Assembly: GCF_022410465.1 (NCBI RefSeq) | Contig: NZ_JAJSON010000020.1 | Location: 1-64,000 of the forward strand | Direction of reading: 5' to 3' | Length of the DNA: 64,000 nucleotides | DNA from: Christiangramia crocea | Lineage (GTDB): Bacteria > Bacteroidota > Bacteroidia > Flavobacteriales > Flavobacteriaceae | Shown: piece by piece, positions 37,401 to 43,406 of the stretch | Position numbering within the stretch: position 1 is the stretch's first letter | Layout of the letters: each line of letters starts with the position of its first letter | Notes under the pieces: model-generated | The model's input: the letters and a program-made list of their open reading frames with translations, nothing else | Told to the model about the DNA's origin: nothing | Databases searched by the model: none | Position numbers and translations under genes: made by a program

Positions 37401-38160
37401 AGCCAAGACCTCTTACCAGATACTCGGCCCTGTTGATCTCTAAGGTTTGAGCGCCTATTTCACGGTTACTTTCCTTAACGGCTTTTACGATCTCACCTAA
37501 AGAGATATCATACTGCCGCATAAGTTCAGGTTTCACATCAATCTGATATTCCTGAACGTAGCCTCCAATAGAAGCTACTTCAGAAACTCCGCTGGCTCCG
37601 GAAAGAGCATATTTCACGTAATAATCCTGAATACTCCTAAGTTCCTGAAGATCCCATCCGCCAGTCACATTCCCATCTTTATCCCGGCCTTCCAGGGTAT
37701 ACCAGAAAATCTGTCCAAGGCCGGTTGCATCCGGTCCCAAAGAAGGATTTACCCCTTCAGGCAATAACCCGGCGGGTAGTGAATTCAGCTTTTCAAGGAT
37801 TCGGCTTCTGCTCCAGTAGAACTCAACATCCTCTTCGAAGATCACATAGATACTTGAAAAACCGAACATAGAAGAACTCCTGATAGTTTTCACCCCAGGT
37901 ACCCCAAGCAGGGAAGTTGTTAACGGATAAGTTATCTGATCCTCGATATCCTGGGGAGATCTTCCCGCCCACTTCGTAAAGACGATCTGCTGGTTTTCAC
38001 CCAGATCGGGAATGGCATCCACGGCCACCGGATCACTGGGAGCAAAACCAATGTCCCAATTAAAAGGAGCAGTAGTGACTCCCCAGCCAATGATCACGGT
38101 AAGTAATATTACCGCAACAAGTTTATTTTCTATTAAAAATTTGATGCTTTTGTTCAGCAT
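34396..38160 (-). CDS. cusA: CusA/CzcA-family RND heavy-metal efflux pump
   Basis: 1254 residues, longer than the usual 1040-1050. The N-terminal helix is followed by the HME-RND porter block (WAGRSPQDIEDQITYPLTTS, GPDATGLGQIFWYTLEG) and TM4 with GTMVDLGVILTENIIRHNNE, which carries the proton-relay acid. The metal-relay Met region reads RLVMLQTGMRAPMGIKVKG (about 850), and the final helices carry GIATDDGVVMATYL. It pumps Cu(I)/Ag(I) using the proton gradient. Residues about 515-640 hold extra hydrophobic segments between the two halves, accounting for part of the extra length. It is the first gene of the cusA-cusC-cusB unit, 100 bases after the HYC_CC_PP gene. Confidence 0.94.
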   Translation of the reverse strand: MLNKSIKFLIENKLVAVILLTVIIGWGVTTAPFNWDIGFAPSDPVAVDAIPDLGENQQIVFTKWAGRSPQDIEDQITYPLTTSLLGVPGVKTIRSSSMFGFSSIYVIFEEDVEFYWSRSRILEKLNSLPAGLLPEGVNPSLGPDATGLGQIFWYTLEGRDKDGNVTGGWDLQELRSIQDYYVKYALSGASGVSEVASIGGYVQEYQIDVKPELMRQYDISLGEIVKAVKESNREIGAQTLEINRAEYLVRGLGYVKSVEDIENAVVASEDYTSLRVKDLANVSLGPAERRGILDKEGAEVVGGVVVARYGANPMEVINNVKDKINEISGGLPSKELKDGRTSQVTIVPFYDRTELIEETLGTLNEALILEILITILVIVVMVFNLRASLLISGLLPVAVLMVFISMKFFGVPANIVALSGIAIAIGTMVDLGVILTENIIRHNNERTEKLSINQIVYNATSEVSGAILTAVLTTIISFLPVFTMVGAEGKLFRPLAFTKTMALVSAVLVALFLIPPFAAFIFQRDKVKDKLVPFIYGFLILLGIFGLFFSILLGLALIAFGIGGILESRGRIDKTFTNKINVIISALVIVFLLAQYWRPLGLDKNIFWNLLFVGFISFGLLAFFWLFRKYYVQILKWALGNKLLFLSIPLVIVIMGGVIMQNTGKEFMPSLNEGSFLLMPTSLPHSGVEENKRVLQQLDMAVANIPEIETVVGKSGRTESALDPAPLSMYENVIQYKSEYMENERGKQQRYRVNEDNFFVLKNGKLAANPNLEVDNEANYADSLVKNPLLLKRQDLIPDEDGEYFRNWRPDIKSPDDIWNEIVKATKLPGVTSAPKLQPIETRLVMLQTGMRAPMGIKVKGQDLKQIEAFGMKLEDILKEAEGVKDEAVFADRIVGKPYLLVDIKRERLARYGISINDVQQVLEVAVGGMSLSQTVEGRERYGIRVRYPRELRNTPQDLKNIYIPVEKGNPVPLEELVDIRYEQGPQVIKSEDTFLVGYVLFDKQDGYAEVEVVENAQKLIQDKIDSGELEMPGGISYKFTGTYENQIRAEKTLSFVVPLSLLIIFLILYFQFKSVSTSLMVFAGIAVAFGGGFMMMWAYGQDWFLNFNFFGENLRDLFQMKNINLSVAVWVGFIALFGIATDDGVVMATYLTQTFDRNDPEDRAEIRASVVEAGEKRIRPCLMTTATTILALLPVLTSTGRGSDIMIPMAIPSFGGMLIALITLFVVPVLFSWRKEAKAKRKLNSKNLKAYEK

Positions 38161-38260
38161 ATATAAAGATGATTAAACATTAAAATTAGAATGATCAAAA
38201 ACCAATGATTTCCCTAAAAACCCTTTCGGTTTATGGGGTAAATCCAATTTATGTTTAATA

Positions 38261-38653
38261 TCAAATGAGGAAGACCTGGTCTACCAGCTGAATGTCCCGG
38301 ACCAGTATGGGAGGAGAATAATCTTCGTAAGGAATGATCTGTTTAGGCAGGCTTTCAAACAGTTCAAAATAAGTATAAGTTAATGTGGTTATGAAAACCT
38401 GTTGATGAAGATCAAAAGAATCAAATGATATCTTTAATTCATCCTGACCTTCTACAGAAACTTTTTCGTTAGTACAGCAATGATTTTCTGAATCAGCAGG
38501 CATTTGTACACCGCAGGTTTCTGCTTTGGAAAAAACCGCTTTATCTACAAGATAGTCTCCACAGAAATGCTTATCAACTGTAAAAGAGAAAGTTGAAAAC
38601 AGGACTATTACAGCCATCAAAAGAGAACCAATATGTCTCAAAGCGTTTTTCAT
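38261..38653 (-). CDS. HYC_CC_PP-family protein
   Basis: 130 residues. The N-terminal hydrophobic segment (about 11-28) is a signal peptide or anchor. The three family marks are visible: HFCG (near 33), a CC pair in NHCCTNEKV (near 58) and SPP (near 113). Single Cys46 in ETCGVQ adds a likely thiol. Such proteins accompany heavy-metal efflux genes in Bacteroidota; function unknown, metal binding likely through Cys/His. Transcribed toward cusA. A -7 box ends 6 bases upstream of the ATG, so the leader would be extremely short. Confidence 0.82.
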   Translation of the reverse strand: MKNALRHIGSLLMAVIVLFSTFSFTVDKHFCGDYLVDKAVFSKAETCGVQMPADSENHCCTNEKVSVEGQDELKISFDSFDLHQQVFITTLTYTYFELFESLPKQIIPYEDYSPPILVRDIQLVDQVFLI

Positions 38654-38659
38654 CGACTA

Positions 38660-38667
38660 CAAAAATA
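38660..38667 (-). promoter_or_regulatory. -7 box of the HYC_CC_PP/cus transcript
   Basis: The minus strand reads TATTTTTG, an exact match, 6 bases upstream of the HYC_CC_PP ATG. It would start the cus transcript. No TTG is at the ideal -33 distance. Confidence 0.4.
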
Positions 38668-38910
38668 CATTTTTTTTCAATATCAGCGTTTTAGGCAAGA
38701 AAATCTCAAAAATTTAAACCAAAATTACACAGGATATACGAACTCTTATTTCAACATTTGGGAATTATCTTTCAATTTTATACCCAGAAAGATTTAAAGG
38801 ATCTTACTGAAAATGACATCCCTCATATTTCCCCGAATTTCAGCTTACTAACTTTGATAAAATAAGAACCCAATGGAGTTCTTTCAATTTTAACTTTTAA
38901 AATAAAAATT

Positions 38911-39129
38911 ATGCATTACACTGATGGGCACTTCTGGGGTATGCATTTTTTCTGGTGGATATTCTGGATAGTAATTCTAATCTGGGTCTTCATTCTACCT
39001 TACGGAATTCCCCCAGGAAAAAGGAAAAAGGAAAAGCCTCTGGAGATCCTAAAGAACCGATACGCGAAAGGCGAAATATCTAAAAAGGAATACGAAGAGG
39101 CCAAAAGAACACTTAAATCAAAAAGTTAA
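38911..39129 (+). CDS. SHOCT-domain small membrane protein
   Basis: 72 residues. A Trp/Phe-rich transmembrane helix (HFFWWIFWIVILIWVFILP, about 11-29) is followed by a charged SHOCT motif LEILKNRYAKGEISKKEYEEAKR (about 44-66). SHOCT is a short oligomerisation-type motif, often C-terminal. A TAACTTTG box lies at 38849-38856, about 55 bases upstream. First gene on the plus strand after the island. Role unknown. Confidence 0.85.
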   Translation: MHYTDGHFWGMHFFWWIFWIVILIWVFILPYGIPPGKRKKEKPLEILKNRYAKGEISKKEYEEAKRTLKSKS

Positions 39130-39293
39130 AAAATCCGTACTTGCCAAAGGACTTTCTGAAGATCCTCTCCCCCCTGGTTGTATGGATGTAATTATTACAA
39201 CCGGGACTAAAGCCGTGGTATATACTGCCGATACATTTATAAGGTATCCCAGAATAAGTAAAACCTGAGAAATAATCATAAAAACAACTACCT

Positions 39294-39800
39294 ATGCAAA
39301 TCCAAAAGATCGCCCTACTATTTCTTCTTACCTTCATGTTATTCATTTCTTGTGATAAAAAGGAGTTTGGCGCAGAGGCACTGTTACAAGGAAGTTACGT
39401 GGGAACACTTACTCCCGTTAACAGCGAGATACAAACCATTCAACCGGCCGTGGCCGATGTTAAAGTAGTAGGAGACCATTTATTAGAGATTCATTGTTAC
39501 AGCGAAGAATTTGATACTATTATTAGGTTGAACTATTATCACCATAACGAACAATATATGGTATGCGCTACGGGACAAGATTTTGAAAACATGTATGGTC
39601 ATGCCTTGTCTGGCCAACATATGTCGCAGGGAAGGATGATGAATGAATCTGAATGGATGTACCATCTGCGGCGGGAACATTCTGAATCTGATGAACATTT
39701 CGGGCAGTTTGGAGGAATGGACCATTCTTTTGAATATATTTTTATGTTGGAAAATGATGAACTTCCTTATAATCTAAAATTCCGCGGAATAAAAAAATGA
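39294..39800 (+). CDS. His/Met-rich lipoprotein of unknown function
   Basis: 168 residues. The lipobox LFISC gives lipid Cys20. A small beta-rich domain (about 28-90) precedes a His/Met-dense stretch: YGHALSGQHMSQGRMM, then MYHLRREHSESDEHF and GGMDH (about 104-147). The composition suggests a metal site, copper being the best guess from the neighbouring island. It ends 1 base before the methyltransferase start, hence one transcript. The 164 bases upstream contain an inverted repeat GGTTGTA...TACAACC near 39177-39204 of unclear role. No family recognised. Confidence 0.7.
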   Translation: MQIQKIALLFLLTFMLFISCDKKEFGAEALLQGSYVGTLTPVNSEIQTIQPAVADVKVVGDHLLEIHCYSEEFDTIIRLNYYHHNEQYMVCATGQDFENMYGHALSGQHMSQGRMMNESEWMYHLRREHSESDEHFGQFGGMDHSFEYIFMLENDELPYNLKFRGIKK

Positions 39801-39801
39801 G

Positions 39802-40416
39802 ATGTCTTCCACTGAAAAAATAAAGAAGAGGTACGATCGAATAGCATCCTGTTATGACTGGCTCGAAGGCGTAATGGCAGGTAGCAGATTTGAAAAGTGG
39901 ATGCAACCGATCCTCAGAAAGGCTAAAGGGAAAACACTGGAAGCAGGAATAGGAACAGGCAGAAGTATCCCTTACTACCCTAAAGGGGTTCAACTTACAG
40001 CGATCGATTTTAGCCCAAAAATGCTGAAAAAAGCGGAGAAAAAATTTGCAGAAAGTCCAATTCCTGTAAAATTTATGGAAATGGATGTTCAGCACCTGGA
40101 ATTTCCGGACAATAGCTTTGACACTGTTGTTACCAGCTGTGTATTTTGCTCGGTTCCTGATCCTGTGAAAGGATTAAAGGAAATCAGAAGGGTTCTTAAA
40201 CCAGGTGGCCAACTCTTAATGCTGGAACATATGAGAAGTCATAAGAAGTTCCTCGGGAAATTGATGGACTGGTTAAATTTTATTCCCCTGAATATCTGGG
40301 GAGCGAACATAAACCGCGAAACACTCGATAACTTAAAAAAAGCAGGATTCAGCAATCCTGAAGTTAAAGACCTTTGGATGGATATTGTAAAACAGATCCG
40401 GGTTACTAAGTATTAA
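39802..40416 (+). CDS. class I SAM-dependent methyltransferase (UbiE/PmtA-like)
   Basis: 204 residues. The SAM-binding motif is TLEAGIGTGRSIPYYP (about 45-60), followed by motif II LTAIDFSPKMLKKAEKK and a motif with FPDNSFDTVVTSCVFCSVPDP (about 102-122). The Pro-rich KPGGQLLMLEH block and the aromatic N-terminal YDRIASCYDWLEG match UbiE/phosphatidylethanolamine N-methyltransferase-like enzymes. The substrate cannot be told from sequence. It follows the His/Met-rich lipoprotein by 1 base. Confidence 0.88.
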   Translation: MSSTEKIKKRYDRIASCYDWLEGVMAGSRFEKWMQPILRKAKGKTLEAGIGTGRSIPYYPKGVQLTAIDFSPKMLKKAEKKFAESPIPVKFMEMDVQHLEFPDNSFDTVVTSCVFCSVPDPVKGLKEIRRVLKPGGQLLMLEHMRSHKKFLGKLMDWLNFIPLNIWGANINRETLDNLKKAGFSNPEVKDLWMDIVKQIRVTKY

Positions 40417-40575
40417 GAATACAATGAAGTTTTAAACTGATTTATCCCGGTTAAAAGCCAATTCTCCATCAAAATTCCTAATCAATCTTCAGCCTAACAA
40501 AAAAATTGATACTTGAAATTAAATTGATTATATGTAACTTTATGTATATCAAAAACTTAAAAGAACATATCAACC

Positions 40576-41523
40576 ATGGAAAATGAAAAAATTATTGCTG
40601 TCGTAGGTGCTACCGGATCTCAGGGAGGTGGATTAGTTCGTGCAATTTTAAATGACCCGGATGGTGGATTCAAAGCCAGGGCAATTACACGAAATCCATC
40701 GTCAGACAAGGCTAAAGAACTAAAAGAACTGGGAGCTGAATTAGTTGAAGCAGATATTGACAACAAAGAAAGCGTTATTAAGGCGTTCAAAGGGGCTTAT
40801 GGTGCTTTTTGTATGACCAACTTTTGGGAACATTTCTCTCCTGAAAAAGAACTGGAACAGGCCAAAAACATGGCTGAAGCTGGTAAAGAAGTAGGCCTGA
40901 AGCATGTGATCTGGTCTACACTGGAAGACACCAGAAAATGGATTCCGTTAGACGATGACCGCATGCCCACTTTGATGGAAAAATACAAGGTTCCACATTT
41001 TGATGCTAAAGGTGAGGCCGATGAATATTTCACTGCCAGTAAGGTTCCATATACATTATTATTTACTTCATTTTTCTGGGATAACTTTATAAATTTCGGG
41101 ATGGGGCCGAAAAAAGGAGAGGATGGAGAGTTAGCAATCACTTTACCTATGGATAACAAAGAACTTCCAGGAATAGCAGCTGAGGATATTGGGAAATGTG
41201 TTTATGCAATTTTTAAAGCAGGAGATACCTATAAAAATAAAATTGTTGCAATTGCAGGAGAACATCTTACAGGTAAGGAAATGGCCGATATCTTCACGGA
41301 GGTTTATGGCAAAAAAGTGAAATATAATGCCGTTGAACCAGAAGTCTACAGGAATTTTGATTTTCCCGGAGCCGATGATCTTGGGAATATGTTTCAATTC
41401 AAGGTGGAACAGGAAGAGTATTTCTGTACCATTAGAGATGTGAATGCCACGCGAAAACTTAATCCTGAGCTACTCAATTTTAGGCAGTGGCTGGAGAAGA
41501 ACAAAAAAAAGCTGGATGTTTAA
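40576..41523 (+). CDS. NmrA-family NAD(P)-binding protein
   Basis: 315 residues. The N-terminal Rossmann motif is VVGATGSQGGGLVRAIL (about 9-25), followed by AITRNPSSDKAKELKELGAELVEADI and NmrA-type blocks including HVIWSTLEDTRKW and TEVYGKKVKY. No classical SDR YxxxK catalytic pair is evident, consistent with the redox-sensing or quinone-reductase-like NmrA subgroup. A single gene convergent with the XrtF locus. Physiological role unknown. Confidence 0.88.
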   Translation: MENEKIIAVVGATGSQGGGLVRAILNDPDGGFKARAITRNPSSDKAKELKELGAELVEADIDNKESVIKAFKGAYGAFCMTNFWEHFSPEKELEQAKNMAEAGKEVGLKHVIWSTLEDTRKWIPLDDDRMPTLMEKYKVPHFDAKGEADEYFTASKVPYTLLFTSFFWDNFINFGMGPKKGEDGELAITLPMDNKELPGIAAEDIGKCVYAIFKAGDTYKNKIVAIAGEHLTGKEMADIFTEVYGKKVKYNAVEPEVYRNFDFPGADDLGNMFQFKVEQEEYFCTIRDVNATRKLNPELLNFRQWLEKNKKKLDV

Positions 41524-41530
41524 AGCTGTT

Positions 41531-41977
41531 TTATTTATAATTCCTTAATCTATAATAATAAAAGGCCGGTAAAAGAATGAGAAGGAATAATGGATGAATC
41601 AGAAACCTTCTCACATAAAACAAGGCCAGGTAATGTTCGTGTTCAATATTTAATACAAGAAAAATAAATACCGAAGTGGCGACCACATATAAAACCCCAT
41701 ATAGGATCACTGAAAACTTGAGAATGCCCATATCTCTGAAACAGAAATAAATTATAGCCAGAGAAATGATTGAATTCAGCGCATATCTCAAGCTGAGATT
41801 GATCATTAATTTCGCCATATCCATAGGTGGAATAATCCCTAGCAGGTAATCTGATTTGAAGAACATTATCAAAGGATCATAAAAAATATCCTCCTCAAAA
41901 AATCTTATAGCGGCCAGCAATAGGATCAGGATTCCTATTTCAATTATCCGGTATCTTCTTTTTATCCTTTTTTCCAT
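41531..41977 (-). CDS. exosortase F-associated membrane protein
   Basis: 148 residues with four hydrophobic segments and a characteristic FFEEDIFYDPLIMFFKSDY loop near the N-terminus. It overlaps the 3' end of the xrtF gene by 16 bases and matches the small membrane partner that always accompanies XrtF in Flavobacteria (TIGR04127-type; recalled). Presumably it helps exosortase function in the inner membrane; mechanism unknown. Confidence 0.85.
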   Translation of the reverse strand: MEKRIKRRYRIIEIGILILLLAAIRFFEEDIFYDPLIMFFKSDYLLGIIPPMDMAKLMINLSLRYALNSIISLAIIYFCFRDMGILKFSVILYGVLYVVATSVFIFLVLNIEHEHYLALFYVRRFLIHPLFLLILLPAFYYYRLRNYK

Positions 41978-42507
41978 ACCGAATAAATTCTAACCCAGAT
42001 TAGCCAGAGAATAAAAACCGTTCCATAGATGGCAAGCGGAAAAAACACCGAATGCATAAACCCCGAATACTGGGGATATTCATAAATACCAACGGCAAGG
42101 ATCACTATCCTTAAAATATTCGCCACATAGATAATCACCGAACCGGCAAAAATATACATAAAGGTGGCAAGTGGCCGCCCGAAAAAAGCCAGTACAAAGG
42201 AAACAAAGAGAATTATGATACTCGCTGAATTACAGCCTTCAACAATACCCGCAAGAAAGATATCCTCTACCATTAATTTCATGGACAGGCCGGTGTAATG
42301 CATCACAACCTCCACATTATATCCCAGACTTTCCATGAGAGTTCCACTTTGCCTCGCTACCAGCCGCGTTAACGGATCGGGTACGGGCTGCTCCGTATCA
42401 TACAGGATAAGATAGCCGTTATACAAACTTGAAAATAGAAAATAGCTACCCAGAAAGATGAAAATAAATCGCAGAACGAGGCGGTATTTACGGAATAAAC
42501 TGAGCAA
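41962..42507 (-). CDS. xrtF: exosortase family protein XrtF
   Basis: 181 residues, inner membrane. The exosortase active site is readable: VEGCNSASI with Cys92, ANILRI with Arg133, and MHSVFFP with His152. Exosortases cleave C-terminal sorting signals and join target proteins to an envelope carrier. The start codon is TTG at 42507; no ATG fits, and a -7 box (42527-42534, minus) sits 19 bases upstream. The downstream partner gene overlaps its end, and a GAF gene is divergent. No substrate with a sorting tail is visible nearby. Confidence 0.93.
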   Translation of the reverse strand: MLSLFRKYRLVLRFIFIFLGSYFLFSSLYNGYLILYDTEQPVPDPLTRLVARQSGTLMESLGYNVEVVMHYTGLSMKLMVEDIFLAGIVEGCNSASIIILFVSFVLAFFGRPLATFMYIFAGSVIIYVANILRIVILAVGIYEYPQYSGFMHSVFFPLAIYGTVFILWLIWVRIYSVWKKG

Positions 42508-42526
42508 ATTACAGTATGGTTTTTAA

Positions 42527-42534
42527 CAAATTTA
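42527..42534 (-). promoter_or_regulatory. -7 box of xrtF
   Basis: The minus strand reads TAAATTTG, an exact TAnnTTTG match, 19 bases upstream of the TTG start. It supports the TTG start choice. The -33 element is not evident. Confidence 0.45.
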
Positions 42535-42570
42535 TAGAAATCAAAGGCTTACTTTACACTATAAATTGAA

Positions 42571-42578
42571 TACTTTTG
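42571..42578 (+). promoter_or_regulatory. -7 box of the GAF (fRMsr-like) gene
   Basis: TACTTTTG, an exact match, with TTA (42549-42551) at the -33 distance. It lies downstream of the longest possible ORF start (42566), which shows that the true start is the later ATG at 42596. Confidence 0.6.
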
Positions 42579-42595
42579 CACTAAACATTGTTAAT

Positions 42596-43051
42596 ATGCC
42601 ATTTCAGAAACTTAGACCCCAGATAGAAGACATCCTTCAGAACAAAGAAAAGTCGGTAGACGACAAACTTTCAGAGGTGTGTGAATTATTACAAACGGGC
42701 ATTCCTTATTATGACTGGGTGGGGTTTTATTTCAGGAATGGTGATAAAGAAGAATTAAAGTTAAGATCTTATGCCGGTGAGCCTACAGAACATGAAATCA
42801 TTCCATTTGGAAAGGGTATTTGTGGTCAGGTTGCGGTTTCCAATAAGAAATTTGTGGTGCCAGATGTAAAGGCACAGAACAATTATATTGCGTGCAGCAT
42901 TCATGTTAAAGCCGAGATCGTTATTCCTCTTTTTGTAAATGGGGAGAATATAGGGCAAATAGATATTGACAGTCATACAGAAGACCCTTTTTCTCATGAA
43001 GACGAGATCTTCCTGGAATGGGTCAATAAAAAAGTTGCTGAAATACTTTAA
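42596..43051 (+). CDS. GAF-domain protein, probable free methionine-(R)-sulfoxide reductase
   Basis: 151 residues from ATG 42596, chosen because the promoter -7 box lies just upstream (42571-42578), inside a 10-codon-longer frame. One GAF domain spans almost the whole length with YDWVGFYFRNG, FGKGICGQVA (Cys76), NYIACSIHVKAEIVIPLF (Cys100) and GQIDIDSH. The two Cys in ICG and IAC occupy the positions of the redox Cys in fRMsr enzymes, which reduce free Met-R-sulfoxide in the cytoplasm. Divergent from xrtF, a conserved arrangement in Flavobacteria (recalled). It ends at a strong terminator. Confidence 0.8.
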   Translation: MPFQKLRPQIEDILQNKEKSVDDKLSEVCELLQTGIPYYDWVGFYFRNGDKEELKLRSYAGEPTEHEIIPFGKGICGQVAVSNKKFVVPDVKAQNNYIACSIHVKAEIVIPLFVNGENIGQIDIDSHTEDPFSHEDEIFLEWVNKKVAEIL

Positions 43052-43077
43052 ACAGACGTCTTAAATTAAAAGCATAT

Positions 43078-43108
43078 AAAAACCCTCATTTATAAATGAG
43101 GGTTTTTT
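43078..43108 (+). terminator. intrinsic terminator, palindromic
   Basis: Perfect palindrome with 15-bp arms, AAAAACCCTCATTTA (43078-43092) and its complement (43093-43107), followed by T-rich sequence, 27 bases after the GAF gene. The A and T flanks allow use from either side, so it could also end the small minus-strand ORF at 43140. Confidence 0.9.
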
Positions 43109-43139
43109 GATATTAACTAAACCATTTAAATTTTAGTAT

Positions 43140-43235
43140 TTATAATAATACTGCCAGAATAATAAATAACAGGACAAAGAATCCTATTAATTGTAAAACA
43201 GAGTCCACATATTCTTTTTCAATTTCACTTCCCAT
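43140..43235 (-). CDS. possible 31-residue small membrane protein
   Basis: The minus strand encodes MGSEIEKEYVDSVLQLIG followed by a hydrophobic run FFVLLFIILAVLL and stop. An acidic soluble start and a single transmembrane helix make a plausible micropeptide. A TATATTTG -7 box lies 19 bases upstream of the ATG (minus strand, about 43254-43261), and the bidirectional terminator at 43078-43108 is 30 bases downstream. No homologue recalled; the reading frame also extends upstream to another ATG (50 residues) past the -7 box. Confidence 0.4.
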   Translation of the reverse strand: MGSEIEKEYVDSVLQLIGFFVLLFIILAVLL

Positions 43236-43406
43236 CTCATTCTCAATTTGAATCAAATATAACGAAGCTAAATACTGAATATTAATCATTTAACGAACTT
43301 TAAAATTTTTTAAAATAAATTAAGGAAACATATGTAGGAGAGAAGAAAGATTTTAACGAGGTCTTTAATTTTATCGATATTTTCAGCCTTTAAAAAACCA
43401 GGACCA
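43236..43406. other. AT-rich intergenic stretch, no gene seen
   Basis: Between the possible small ORF and the end of the dnaE2-like gene. It holds the putative -7 box of the small ORF and no convincing hairpin, RNA gene or coding frame. No clear terminator for the dnaE2/dinB transcript was found here. Confidence 0.6.

Noticed and set aside
42566-42595. A 10-residue longer start for the GAF protein
   Set aside because: The promoter -7 box TACTTTTG falls inside it, so the transcript would not contain that start.
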